A DNA stretch of 26,496 bases from JAHEJB01 sp041748175 (GTDB taxonomy: Bacteria > Bacteroidota > Rhodothermia > Rhodothermales > Rubricoccaceae), in assembly GCA_041748175.1 (NCBI GenBank), contig JBGTDU010000060.1, forward strand, positions 1 to 26,496, in the 5' to 3' direction. The translations under genes were made by a program, and so were the position numbers. Below the pieces are notes generated by a model. It did not search any database. It was not told the origin of the DNA and was given only the letters and a program-made list of their open reading frames with translations. This document shows, piece after piece, positions 8,397 to 15,011 of the stretch. The stretch's first letter is position 1. Each line of letters begins with the position of its first letter.

Positions 8397-8492
8397 CAGG
8401 CTGTTGATTTATTCATCCGTTGGCGAGGCGAGCGGATCTTGATCTCGAACAAGAGTCGCCGCCGTAGGCAGGAGGAATAGATTAACAGCCTG
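8397..8492. repeat. MITE-like element: 96 bp with 18-bp terminal inverted repeats
   Basis: The left arm (8397-8414, CAGGCTGTTGATTTATTC) and the right arm (8475-8492) are reverse complements at 16 of 18 positions. The core between them contains a further self-complementary stretch around CTTG...CAAG (near 8437-8453), so the whole unit could fold as one long imperfect hairpin. Ends rich in GGCTGTTGA are frequent in insertion sequences, so a non-autonomous element or an end-to-end IS remnant fits. No clear target duplication is visible. A transcribed hairpin ending the histidine-kinase mRNA is the alternative. Confidence 0.5.
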
Positions 8493-8557
8493 CTTAGATG
8501 CCGATCAATCCGTCTGATCTCGGATACAATCGACGCGCTTCGGCGACATTGCACGAC

Positions 8558-8580
8558 GCGGACGGTAAATAACCGACCGC
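8558..8580. repeat. Hairpin-forming inverted repeat upstream of the TPM gene
   Basis: Arms GCGGACGGT (8558-8566) and ACCGACCGC (8572-8580) pair at 8 of 9 positions around the 5-base loop AAATA. No T-run follows on either strand, so an intrinsic terminator is unlikely. It could be an operator or a 5'-leader structure of the TPM gene; function unknown. Confidence 0.35.
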
Positions 8581-8721
8581 CTTCCGCCATCGTCTTGCCT
8601 GTAGCTTCCGGGTTACGTGAGGACGTGCGTCGACGCCTCTCTTTTCCGCGCGGAAACTCCGGCAGACCACGGCCATTTTTTTAAGATGCAGGGCTTCGGA
8701 CAATATGAAGCACCTATTCCT

Positions 8722-9510
8722 ATGAGTGTTTTTCGCCTCGCGCTTTTACTCACGTTGTCTTTGCCCGCTGCACTGACTTTCGGAAGTGCGCACGCTCAAA
8801 CGTTTCCGATCCCGCCTGCGCCGAGTACGCTGGTCAGTGACGGCGCTCAACTCTTGTCGCCGACCGAGCTCGAAGCCCTGGAGCGAAAACTCGTTGCGTA
8901 TGCCGACTCGACGTCCACGCAAATCGCCGTTGTGATTTTCCGCTCGCTGAACGGCGCGGATCCCGGCGAGACTGCAACCGCAATAGGGCGAGAATGGGGC
9001 GTGGGGCAGGGAGAGTCCGACAATGGTCTCGTGTTGCTCGTTTCCATTGATGACCGAAAACTATTCATCGCCACGGGGTACGGCACCGAAGCCGTAGTCA
9101 CGGACGCCACGGCAGGCCGGATCATTCGAAACGTCATCGCGCCTCGTTTCCGCGAAGGCCGCTACTTCGCAGGTATCGACGATGCCACGGATGCTCTTAT
9201 GGCTGCGGCCGACGGTGAGTTTTCGATTGCGGACCGCGCTTCCGGCGGCGCGGATGCTGCGGACATCCTTCTCGTATTCGTCGTCCTGCTCATTCTGCTG
9301 ATTATCGTCTCAATTCTCGCCTCCAAAAACAAGGGCGGTGGTGGCTTCGGAGGGGGAGGCGGTTGGATCCTCGTCCCTGGCGGTCGCGGATGGTCGGGAG
9401 GCGGAGGTTCGTTCGGAGGCGGATTTGGTGGTGGCGGATTCGGAGGAGGAGGGTTCGGCGGCTTTGGTGGCGGCGGATTTGGCGGAGGGGGCGCAGGCGG
9501 CAGCTGGTAA
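8722..9510 (+). CDS. TPM-domain membrane protein with glycine-rich tail (YgcG family)
   Basis: 262 residues. The chosen ATG gives a clean signal peptide (MSVFRLALLLTLSLPAALTF...AHAQ). The TPM domain (PF04536) occupies about 36-165, with the typical opening LVSDGAQLLSPTELEALE, a central TQIAVVIF, the hallmark GVGQGESDNGLVLLVSIDDRK (94-113) and GYGTEAVVTDATAGRII (119-135). A membrane helix follows (ADILLVFVVLLILLIIVSIL, 180-199), then a tail of about 58 residues that is mostly Gly/Phe and ends GGAGGSW. This is the YgcG architecture: domain outside the cytoplasmic membrane, one helix, Gly-rich tail. TPM proteins have reported phosphatase activity in plants (Photosystem II assembly), but the bacterial role is unsettled. 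The tail coding DNA (about 9336-9505) is internally repetitive. Confidence 0.88.
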   Translation: MSVFRLALLLTLSLPAALTFGSAHAQTFPIPPAPSTLVSDGAQLLSPTELEALERKLVAYADSTSTQIAVVIFRSLNGADPGETATAIGREWGVGQGESDNGLVLLVSIDDRKLFIATGYGTEAVVTDATAGRIIRNVIAPRFREGRYFAGIDDATDALMAAADGEFSIADRASGGADAADILLVFVVLLILLIIVSILASKNKGGGGFGGGGGWILVPGGRGWSGGGGSFGGGFGGGGFGGGGFGGFGGGGFGGGGAGGSW

Positions 9511-9667
9511 AAGCGAGAGACTTAACGTTGGCGTGTGATGGGCGAAGCAGGTCAGCGCGGGCCCCCGACTCCGTTCTCGATTGTCCGGTCTCCCTCCGGG
9601 CTTCCAACCTATTCCCTTCGATGGCAATCCATCCGCCTATTCCGCGGATGTCTTTCGGCGTTCTCCC

Positions 9668-9675
9668 TATCTTTG
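9668..9675 (+). promoter_or_regulatory. Candidate Bacteroidota -7 element directly before the TPR gene
   Basis: TATCTTTG matches the Bacteroidota -7 consensus TAnnTTTG exactly and ends 4 bases before the ATG at 9680. No matching TTTG is seen 19-21 bases upstream. If it works, transcription would begin at or next to the start codon, giving a leaderless mRNA. Confidence 0.35.
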
Positions 9676-9679
9676 CCCC

Positions 9680-10006
9680 ATGGATCGCCTCGCCGCACTT
9701 TTGGACTTCAATCGCCTGGACCCGGACGATCCTTTCACGCGGTTTGCCATCGCACAAGAATATCGAAACCGGGACGATTTCGCGCAGGCACTCACCTTCT
9801 TCGGTGATCTCATCCACGATCACCCCAATTACGTCGGCACCTACTTCCACCTGGGCAAACTCTACATTCAACTCGATCGGACTGGCGAGGCGATTATGAC
9901 CTATCGTGCCGGAATCGACGCCGCGACCAAAAATGGCGATCTTCACGCCCGAGCCGAACTCCAGAACGCGCTGTTGGAGGCCGAGGGCATCGGCTTCGAC
10001 GATTAA
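9680..10006 (+). CDS. Small TPR-repeat protein
   Basis: 108-residue cytoplasmic protein starting MDRLAALLDFNRLDPDDPFTR. Two to three tetratricopeptide helices pairs are seen: FTRFAIAQEYRNRDDFAQALTFF, then NYVGTYFHLGKLYIQLDRTGEAIMTY, then a closing helix with ARAELQNALLEAEG. TPR units bind partner proteins; no partner is evident. I use the ATG at 9680 because the homologous pattern (short acidic N-terminus leading into the first TPR) begins there; an in-frame ATG at 9581 would add 33 low-complexity residues. It ends 9 bp before the LysM gene, so the two are probably co-transcribed. Confidence 0.8.
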   Translation: MDRLAALLDFNRLDPDDPFTRFAIAQEYRNRDDFAQALTFFGDLIHDHPNYVGTYFHLGKLYIQLDRTGEAIMTYRAGIDAATKNGDLHARAELQNALLEAEGIGFDD

Positions 10007-10015
10007 TCTCTTGCT

Positions 10016-11107
10016 ATGCGTTTCCGCTACCTGCTTCTCCTCATTGCCATCCTGGGCGCAGCACCGAAGCCGGGTGCTCAATCGCGGCCGAACGAGTATG
10101 TGGTCAGGTCGGGAGATACGCTTTTTCGGATAGCGTCCGAACACGGGCTTTCAGTTTCCGAACTCCGGCGGCTCAACAGCCTTACCGGCGACTTGATTAT
10201 GGTCGGGCAGCGGCTTCGGCTCTCGACGCTTGTTCCCTTGCCTCCGCGCCCGATTGTCGGAGCCGATGGTCAACTCGTGCCGACGGTTCCGCCTCAGGCC
10301 GATCGACTGCCGCCGGTAGTTCGCCCGCCCCCAGCGGCGACAGGCGAAATCACCGGCCCGGAAATTCCATCGGCCAACGTTCCACGGCCTGCGGTCGAAC
10401 CACCGGCAGGCGATACACAGCGCGTCCATATCGTACAGCCCGGTGAGACGCTGTTTGCCATCGCATTGCGCTACGACACGACGGTCGAGGCCATCCGCGG
10501 ACTCAACCGGATCGAAGGTGATCGGATTGAAGTCGGCCAGCGGCTATCCGTGGCTGGTTCGGCGCTATCCCAGGTTGTCGGATCGGTTCGTTTGCCTCCG
10601 TACAGCCTGACGAACACCACCGTGCCTGCCGATCTCGTGCATTTCGTAGAGCCCGGCGAGACCCTCTATAGCATCGCGGCGCGGTTGCGGCTCACAACGG
10701 CGGAGTTGCTCGCCGGCAACAATCTCACCACCACTGCGCTCGAGCCCGGGACGGTGCTCTACATGCCGCGGCAAATCGATCTACGTGTTTTGGCGGAGGC
10801 GAATTCGCTGCCTCAGGCGGATACGACCGGTCTCGCTCTGGTTTATCCAGAAGGCACGCAGAATCGCAGGCTGGCGGGCGGCATCACCTACGATTCTGAT
10901 CGCTTCATCGCCGGCCACCGGACGATTCCGCTTGGCACGGTCGTACTCGTCACGAATCCAGCGTCGGAGCGAAGCGTGTTTGTGCAGATCATGGATCGAG
11001 GACCCGCGAGCCAGAGCTATCTGATCGAACTTTCCGAGGCCGCAGCGGAGGCGCTCGAACTGGACCCGAACTCGGCCAGAAGGGTTGAGCTGCGAATGCT
11101 TCCTTGA
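10016..11107 (+). CDS. Cell-wall protein with three LysM domains and an RlpA-like double-psi barrel
   Basis: 363-residue exported protein with signal peptide MRFRYLLLLIAILGAAP. LysM domains are at 26-70 (YVVRSGDTLFRIA...MVGQRLRL), 136-179 (VHIVQPGETLFAIA...EVGQRLSV) and 208-251 (VHFVEPGETLYSIA...PGTVLYMP), with Pro-rich linkers between the first two. The C-terminus (288-361) is an RlpA/DPBB domain: GHRTIPLGTVVLVTN (300-314) and VFVQIMDRGP (321-330). The two residues considered catalytic in RlpA lytic transglycosylases, a His and an Asp, correspond to His301 and Asp327, so it may cleave peptidoglycan rather than only bind it. The order is unusual only in that LysM domains precede the barrel. 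Periplasmic action is inferred from the signal peptide. Confidence 0.88.
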   Translation: MRFRYLLLLIAILGAAPKPGAQSRPNEYVVRSGDTLFRIASEHGLSVSELRRLNSLTGDLIMVGQRLRLSTLVPLPPRPIVGADGQLVPTVPPQADRLPPVVRPPPAATGEITGPEIPSANVPRPAVEPPAGDTQRVHIVQPGETLFAIALRYDTTVEAIRGLNRIEGDRIEVGQRLSVAGSALSQVVGSVRLPPYSLTNTTVPADLVHFVEPGETLYSIAARLRLTTAELLAGNNLTTTALEPGTVLYMPRQIDLRVLAEANSLPQADTTGLALVYPEGTQNRRLAGGITYDSDRFIAGHRTIPLGTVVLVTNPASERSVFVQIMDRGPASQSYLIELSEAAAEALELDPNSARRVELRMLP

Positions 11108-11298
11108 CCGGCTGTTGAGAGGGTATGCGTGGTCGGCACGATGCAGGTTTGAAGATTGGGACGGATGCTGGCAGACGGAGGCGTGAAATAGAAGCGTGGA
11201 CCGGGGCGGTGACGAAAGCCAACCTTCAACGTGCGACCGCTAGCGCATCATCCGAGTGAGTGCCTCGTACCACGCGACCGAACATTTCTCCAAATCCC

Positions 11299-12120
11299 AT
11301 GCCTTCAGAATCCGATCAGATCGCCGAATTCGCCAGACTCACCGCTTTGGGCGGAGGCGAACCAGAGGCTGCGCGACTACCGCAAAAGGAGTGGAACTAC
11401 TTCGATGCCACGCGCTCTGCTACGTACGGATTTCTGGCCGCCCTGCCGTTGTTTGTGATCTACGAGGTTGGCATTCTGATGGCGAACTCGGGCCAGATGA
11501 TGTCAATCCGTGTGGGCGCGGATGTTTGGCTGAAGCGCCTTCTTGCCTGGTTTGGAGGAACCGGTTGGATGGCACTTGGCGTCGCCGTGCTAATAATTGG
11601 CGGCGTCATTTACTGGAGCGAACGCGACAATCGACCGCCGATCAGGCCGCGATATTTCTGGCAGATCATCGCCGAGAGTGCGATCTACGCCATCGTTCTG
11701 GCCTTCCTCGTCGGCGGAGTCGTCGGGCTACTCTTCGGCATGTGGACGGTGCCCGATGCGATGGCTCAGACCATGCAACGGATCGGCTTGCCGCATCAGC
11801 TGGCGCTTTCCATCGGAGCGGGTCTTTACGAGGAGCTTGTTTTCCGCGTGATCCTCGTCGGGGGGCTCTTCCTGCTCGTACATCGCTTCGTGCCAAAACG
11901 AACCACGGCCTACATCGTTGCGGCGATCATCGGCGCATTCATCTTCAGCCTCGTGCATTACACCGGCGCGTTGGGGGATCCATTTCGCGTGTCGTCCTTT
12001 ATGTTTCGCTTCCTTTTTGGCCTTGCGCTGAACGGCGTCTTCCTCGTCCGAGGCTTCGCCGTCGCAGCCTGGACGCACGCGCTCTACGACGTGTTCGTCG
12101 TGGCGGGCGGGTTCAATTAA
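11299..12120 (+). CDS. CPBP family intramembrane metalloprotease
   Basis: 273-residue multi-pass inner-membrane protein of the CPBP/Abi (Rce1-like) family. Membrane segments are at about 42-64, 88-106, 125-150, 185-200, 205-222 and 232-270. The family motifs are intact: EExxxR (Glu178, Glu179, Arg183 in LYEELVFR), His220 in FSLVHY, and HxxxD (His260, Asp264 in WTHALYD). Such proteins cleave substrates within the membrane or process prenylated or bacteriocin-related peptides; the bacterial substrates are mostly unknown. I prefer the ATG at 11299, since the alternative at 11260 adds only a Pro/Arg-rich leader. It is followed by a perfect 13-bp hairpin that overlaps its stop codon and separates it from the convergent lipoprotein gene. 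Confidence 0.87.
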   Translation: MPSESDQIAEFARLTALGGGEPEAARLPQKEWNYFDATRSATYGFLAALPLFVIYEVGILMANSGQMMSIRVGADVWLKRLLAWFGGTGWMALGVAVLIIGGVIYWSERDNRPPIRPRYFWQIIAESAIYAIVLAFLVGGVVGLLFGMWTVPDAMAQTMQRIGLPHQLALSIGAGLYEELVFRVILVGGLFLLVHRFVPKRTTAYIVAAIIGAFIFSLVHYTGALGDPFRVSSFMFRFLFGLALNGVFLVRGFAVAAWTHALYDVFVVAGGFN

Positions 12121-12137
12121 ATCGCCGCCCGCCACGA
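12098..12137. terminator. Bidirectional hairpin between convergent genes
   Basis: A perfect 13-bp stem (12098-12110 with 12125-12137; core GGCGGGCGG / CCGCCCGCC) with a 14-base AT-rich loop that contains the CPBP stop codon. It lies between the 3' ends of the CPBP gene and the oppositely oriented lipoprotein gene (stop at 12147). No long T-run follows, so it is not a textbook intrinsic terminator, but location and stability fit transcription blocking in both directions. Confidence 0.6.
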
Positions 12138-12146
12138 AACAGCTGC

Positions 12147-12506
12147 TCAGCTGAGCGTCCAGGAGTTCCGCTCGCCTGGGCGCATATTCACGCCGCGGCG
12201 CTCCACCTCCCGGCCGTCGCTGAGCTTCGCGCGAAGATCCCAACATCCCACCGTCATCGCGAACGAGTAGCTGGTCCCAACCGAGATTACATCGGAGCCA
12301 AGTTGGTCGGTGCCCCACGAATTGCTGGAGCAGGACGAAAGATAGAGGTAGTAAATCGGGGCGTTCGTATGGTTAACGATGTCGAGGGTGGAGTTCAATC
12401 CCCCCGAGCTGTAGGACTGTGCCGACCGAGAGGAAACACAGCCGGAAATGAGTGTCACTGAGACAAGAAGCGCGAAGATCGCTTGCGAAAGTGAACGTGT
12501 GTGCAT
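12147..12506 (-). CDS. Small lipoprotein of unknown function
   Basis: 119 residues. The start at 12506 gives MHTRSLSQAIFALLVSVTLISGC, a lipoprotein signal with lipidated Cys23; in-frame codons further upstream do not form a signal peptide. The mature part begins with a Ser-rich linker, then a compact beta-rich domain: LDIVNHTNAPIYYLYLSSC, WGTDQLGSDVISVGTSYSF, CWDLRAKLSDGREVERRGVN. The pattern N-x-T...I-x-x-L-Y-x-S......W-G-x-D-x-L-G...C-x-W/Y-D-L-R-x...DG recurs in many small secreted bacterial proteins of unknown role. Three cysteines outside the lipobox could form a disulfide. The gene is divergent from the trans-sulfuration gene, and the first 22 bp of the two coding regions are near-identical inverted copies. 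Confidence 0.75.
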   Translation of the reverse strand: MHTRSLSQAIFALLVSVTLISGCVSSRSAQSYSSGGLNSTLDIVNHTNAPIYYLYLSSCSSNSWGTDQLGSDVISVGTSYSFAMTVGCWDLRAKLSDGREVERRGVNMRPGERNSWTLS

Positions 12507-12661
12507 GGCTCTGAAGGAAAGTTGCTGAGGCATGCAGGCTAGAAATAGAATCGGCTCCGGCGCACTCCCCGCCACAGGGGATTTTTGAGCGATACGTTTT
12601 CTCCGCGGTAGCTTCCGGGCTGCCAACACCCGTCTCGTTATGCACACACGTACGCTTTCGC
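12485..12661. repeat. 22-bp inverted repeat covering the start codons of two divergent genes
   Basis: Arms are 12485-12506 (minus-strand sense) and 12640-12661 (plus-strand sense). Read from each ATG outward they agree at 20 of 22 bases, sharing ATGCACACACGT and CTTTCGC. Both genes therefore begin Met-His-Thr-Arg-(Ser/Thr)-Leu-Ser. There is no similarity upstream of the ATGs, and 133 bp separate the arms. Confidence 0.8.
12584..12616 (+). promoter_or_regulatory. Candidate promoter of the trans-sulfuration gene
   Basis: TTTG at 12584-12587, 21 bases, then TAGCTTCC at 12609-12616. This follows the Bacteroidota layout TTTG-N19..21-TAnnTTTG, with TTCC in place of TTTG. Transcription would begin roughly 20 bases before the ATG at 12640. 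Confidence 0.45.
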
Positions 12662-13815
12662 TGGAAACCCTTGCCGTTCATGCTGGCCGCGACGATCTGG
12701 CTGAACTCGGCGTCCACGCCCTGCCGATTGATCTCTCCACAACCTATCCGTTTTCGGATCTGCAGGAGGCAGTCGATAGCCTGGATGCGTTGGTGGGTGG
12801 CGAAGCCTATGCAGCGAACCCGATCTATGCGCGCCTCCATAACCCAACGGTTGCCCGCTTTGAAGCCGGCTTGGCTGCCCTGGAAGGCACCGAAAGTGCC
12901 GTAGCATTTAGCTCGGGGATGGCCGCGCTGACCGCATGTCTGATGGCGGCGCGGAGCACGGGAAAGAACCACGTGGTCGGTGTTCGGCCGATGTATGCGT
13001 CCGCCGAGAAGCTGATGGCATCAGGCTTTCTCGGCCTGGATGTTACGTGGACCAATGCCGATGGCATCGCTGCCGCTGTTCGCCCCGATTCGGCACTGGT
13101 TCACATTGAAACACCTGTCAATCCGACCATCGAATTGCAGGATATTGCAGCGGCGTCACAAGCAGCCGGAGCGGTTCCGCTCTGCGTCGACTCTACGTTT
13201 GCCTCGCCGGTTCTCCAGCGTCCGGCGGCGCACGGGGCCACCCTGGTCATGCACAGCGGCACAAAATTCATCGGCGGTCATAGCGACGTAATTGCAGGCG
13301 TAATCGCGTGCTCCGAGGCGTGGGCGAGAAGGCTTCGCGAGGTGCGCGTGTTCACCGGCGCGATCCTTCATCCCCTCGCAGCTTACTTGCTGCATCGAGG
13401 TCTCACCACGTTGCCGTTGCGTGTACTTCGTTCGCAGGAAACGGCGGGCACTCTCGCCGCAAGGCTGAATCACCACAAGGCCGTCAATCAGGTTTTCTAT
13501 CCGACAATGGATGGAGCCGATCCGCATCGACTGCTTGGTCGGCAGATGGATGGTCCGGGGCCGATGCTCTCCTTTGAGATTGAGGGCGGCTTTGAAGCTG
13601 CCGACCGACTCATGCGGCAACTCAACCTCATCACCCGCGCCGTCAGTCTGGGCTCGGTGGATACGCTCATCCAGCATCCTGCTGGCCTAACGCAGCGCGT
13701 CGCGAGCGAAGAAACGCGGGCTTCGGGAGGCGTCTCAACAGGCCTGCTCCGCCTCTCCGTGGGGCTCGAATCTGCTGACGATCTCTGGGCCGATCTCGAT
13801 CAAGCGCTCGGATAG
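12640..13815 (+). CDS. Cys/Met-metabolism PLP-dependent enzyme (trans-sulfuration family)
   Basis: 391 residues, the normal family length. Motifs in order: ETLAVHAGR near the start, YARLHNPTVARFEAGLAALEG (substrate/PLP region), FSSGMAA, HIETPVNPT, VDSTFASPVLQRP, and the PLP-binding lysine Lys209 in MHSGTKFIGGHSDV. The fold is that of cystathionine gamma-synthase, cystathionine lyases, O-acylhomoserine sulfhydrylases and methionine gamma-lyase; these cannot be told apart here. The usual Y-G-(G/C)-T segment that helps bind substrate reads MYASAEKL, so the specificity may be unusual. It likely handles sulfur amino acids in the cytoplasm. The neighbours (a lipoprotein and the sigma factor) give no pathway hint. 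A TTTG/TAnnTTNN-type promoter lies just upstream. Confidence 0.85.
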   Translation: MHTRTLSLETLAVHAGRDDLAELGVHALPIDLSTTYPFSDLQEAVDSLDALVGGEAYAANPIYARLHNPTVARFEAGLAALEGTESAVAFSSGMAALTACLMAARSTGKNHVVGVRPMYASAEKLMASGFLGLDVTWTNADGIAAAVRPDSALVHIETPVNPTIELQDIAAASQAAGAVPLCVDSTFASPVLQRPAAHGATLVMHSGTKFIGGHSDVIAGVIACSEAWARRLREVRVFTGAILHPLAAYLLHRGLTTLPLRVLRSQETAGTLAARLNHHKAVNQVFYPTMDGADPHRLLGRQMDGPGPMLSFEIEGGFEAADRLMRQLNLITRAVSLGSVDTLIQHPAGLTQRVASEETRASGGVSTGLLRLSVGLESADDLWADLDQALG

Positions 13816-13822
13816 CCCATCC

Positions 13823-13843
13823 TCCGATAGCTGTCCGATAGCT
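13823..13843 (+). repeat. Two direct copies of TCCGATAGCT, 11-bp period
   Basis: TCCGATAGCT occurs at 13823-13832 and 13834-13843, spaced by one helical turn, in the 192-bp gap between the trans-sulfuration gene and the sigma-factor gene. Same-face, phased 10-mers suggest a possible protein-binding site; a simple local duplication is equally possible. Confidence 0.4.
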
Positions 13844-13910
13844 TCCATTTCGTCGAAAATGGTACGCGTTCACCATCCGAGTCTCATTGCGATATCTCTC
13901 CCGAACACGT

Positions 13911-13941
13911 TTTGGGAAGAAAAATCCAAAATGTAAAGTCG
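13911..13941 (+). promoter_or_regulatory. Candidate promoter of the primary sigma-factor gene
   Basis: TTTG at 13911-13914, exactly 19 bases, then TAAAGTCG at 13934-13941, which keeps TA, T and G of the TAnnTTTG consensus. The start codon of the sigma factor is 66 bp downstream (14008) or 156 bp downstream if the shorter form is used. Confidence 0.4.
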
Positions 13942-14007
13942 TGGAACATCCCGCTCCCTTCCCCATAGCAGGGAACGCGCGCTGCCACCGCACTTACGAT
14001 TGTTCGG

Positions 14008-14937
14008 ATGAATGCGCCCCACGGGAAGGCCACGAAGGCGACCGACTTCGAAAGGCCCTCCCTATGTTTTGTCCCCGAACACAAACCACCACGGCCCATG
14101 TATGTGCCTCGTTCCCAGCGGATGCTGGACCAGTATCTGCAGGAGATTGGACAAGTTCAGTTGCTGACGCCCGATCAGGAAGTGGAACTGGCACAGAAGA
14201 TCAAGAAGGGTGACCAACTCGCCCTTCATCAGCTAGTCCGTGCGAATCTGCGGTTCGTTGTTTCAGTCGCGAAGAAGTACCAAGGCCAGGGCCTCAGCCT
14301 GGCCGACTTGATCTCGGAAGGCAACTACGGCCTCGTGAAAGCCGCGCAGCGCTTCGACGAAACCCGCGGCTTCAAGTTTATTTCGTACGCCGTGTGGTGG
14401 GTGCGCCAGAGCATTCTCAAGGCGCTCTCCGACCAGGTCCGTACGGTGCGCCTTCCGTTGAACCGCGTAGGCACGCTGAGCAAGATGCGCAAAGCCAGTG
14501 CGCGTTTGGCTCAGGAACTGGGTCGTCCGCCGACGGTGGAGGAGCTCGCAAAGGAACTCGAAATCAAGGAGGAGAAGGTGTTGGAGGGCATGCAGCACTC
14601 GCGCCGCTCCCTTTCGATGGATGCTCCCTTCGACGACGACGATGGCAACAGCCTGCTCGACGTATTGAAGGACGACAATTTCGAAGCCCCCGACGACGAC
14701 CTCACCAATGAGTCCCTGAACATCGACATCGAGCGCGCCCTTGCTACGCTGCATCCGCGCGAAGCCGAGATCACGCGTCTGTACTTCGGCATCGGGCATG
14801 AGCAGCCGCTCACCCTCGTGGAAGTCGGCCAGCGCTTCGGGCTCACGCGCGAGCGCGTCCGGCAGATCAAGGAGAAAGCCCTCCGGAAGCTTCGCCAGAA
14901 GCACCGCCGCGAGGAGCTGATCGCGCACCTCAACTAG
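14008..14937 (+). CDS. rpoD: Primary RNA polymerase sigma factor (Bacteroidota RpoD/SigA type)
   Basis: 309 residues as drawn. Region 1.2 begins LDQYLQEIGQVQLLTPDQEVELAQKIK; region 2 has LVRANLRFVVSVAKKYQGQGLSLADLISEGNYGLVKAAQRFDETRGFKFISYAVWWVRQSI with the -10 recognition helix; region 3 follows (RLPLNRVG...TVEELAKELE); region 4.2 is LVEVGQRFGLTRERVRQIKEKALRKLR. There is no region 1.1, as in the short primary sigma factors of Bacteroidota, which recognise TTTG / TAnnTTTG promoters. The usual family start carries about 18 residues before YLQEIG; here the first ATG gives about 40 and the ATG at 14098 (MYVPRSQRM) gives about 10, so the true start is uncertain. An intrinsic terminator follows directly. 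Confidence 0.93.
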   Translation: MNAPHGKATKATDFERPSLCFVPEHKPPRPMYVPRSQRMLDQYLQEIGQVQLLTPDQEVELAQKIKKGDQLALHQLVRANLRFVVSVAKKYQGQGLSLADLISEGNYGLVKAAQRFDETRGFKFISYAVWWVRQSILKALSDQVRTVRLPLNRVGTLSKMRKASARLAQELGRPPTVEELAKELEIKEEKVLEGMQHSRRSLSMDAPFDDDDGNSLLDVLKDDNFEAPDDDLTNESLNIDIERALATLHPREAEITRLYFGIGHEQPLTLVEVGQRFGLTRERVRQIKEKALRKLRQKHRREELIAHLN

Positions 14938-14958
14938 CATTGCAACGGCTTCGAACCC

Positions 14959-14990
14959 GCCCGGCTATCTTTCGGTAGCCGGGCTTTTTT
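14959..14990 (+). terminator. Intrinsic terminator of the sigma-factor gene
   Basis: A perfect 9-bp stem, GCCCGGCTA (14959-14967) with TAGCCGGGC (14976-14984), an 8-base loop, and six T residues at 14985-14990. It begins 22 bp after the sigma-factor stop codon. This is the clearest intrinsic terminator in the window. Confidence 0.92.
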
Positions 14991-15011
14991 GTGCACGTTC
15001 CACGCGCATCT

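Larger units (their letters stand above)
8337..8721. other. 385-bp intergenic region with inverted repeats, no convincing gene
   Basis: No open reading frame here has recognisable family features. The stretch holds an 18-bp imperfect terminal inverted repeat pair (8397-8492), a 9-bp hairpin (8558-8580) and a TAGCTTCCGGG motif (8602-8612) that recurs upstream of the trans-sulfuration gene. An in-frame upstream extension of the TPM gene back to 8617 exists, but it would put about 35 residues before a perfectly normal signal peptide, so I treat it as untranslated. Confidence 0.6.

Noticed and set aside
9336..9505. Independent DNA repeat region
   Set aside because: The repetition is explained by Gly-Gly-Phe codons of the TPM protein tail and is a normal feature of the YgcG family.
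11256..12461. Long plus-strand reading frame over the CPBP and lipoprotein genes
   Set aside because: Arg-rich, motif-free translation overlapping two genes with clear family features in other frames.
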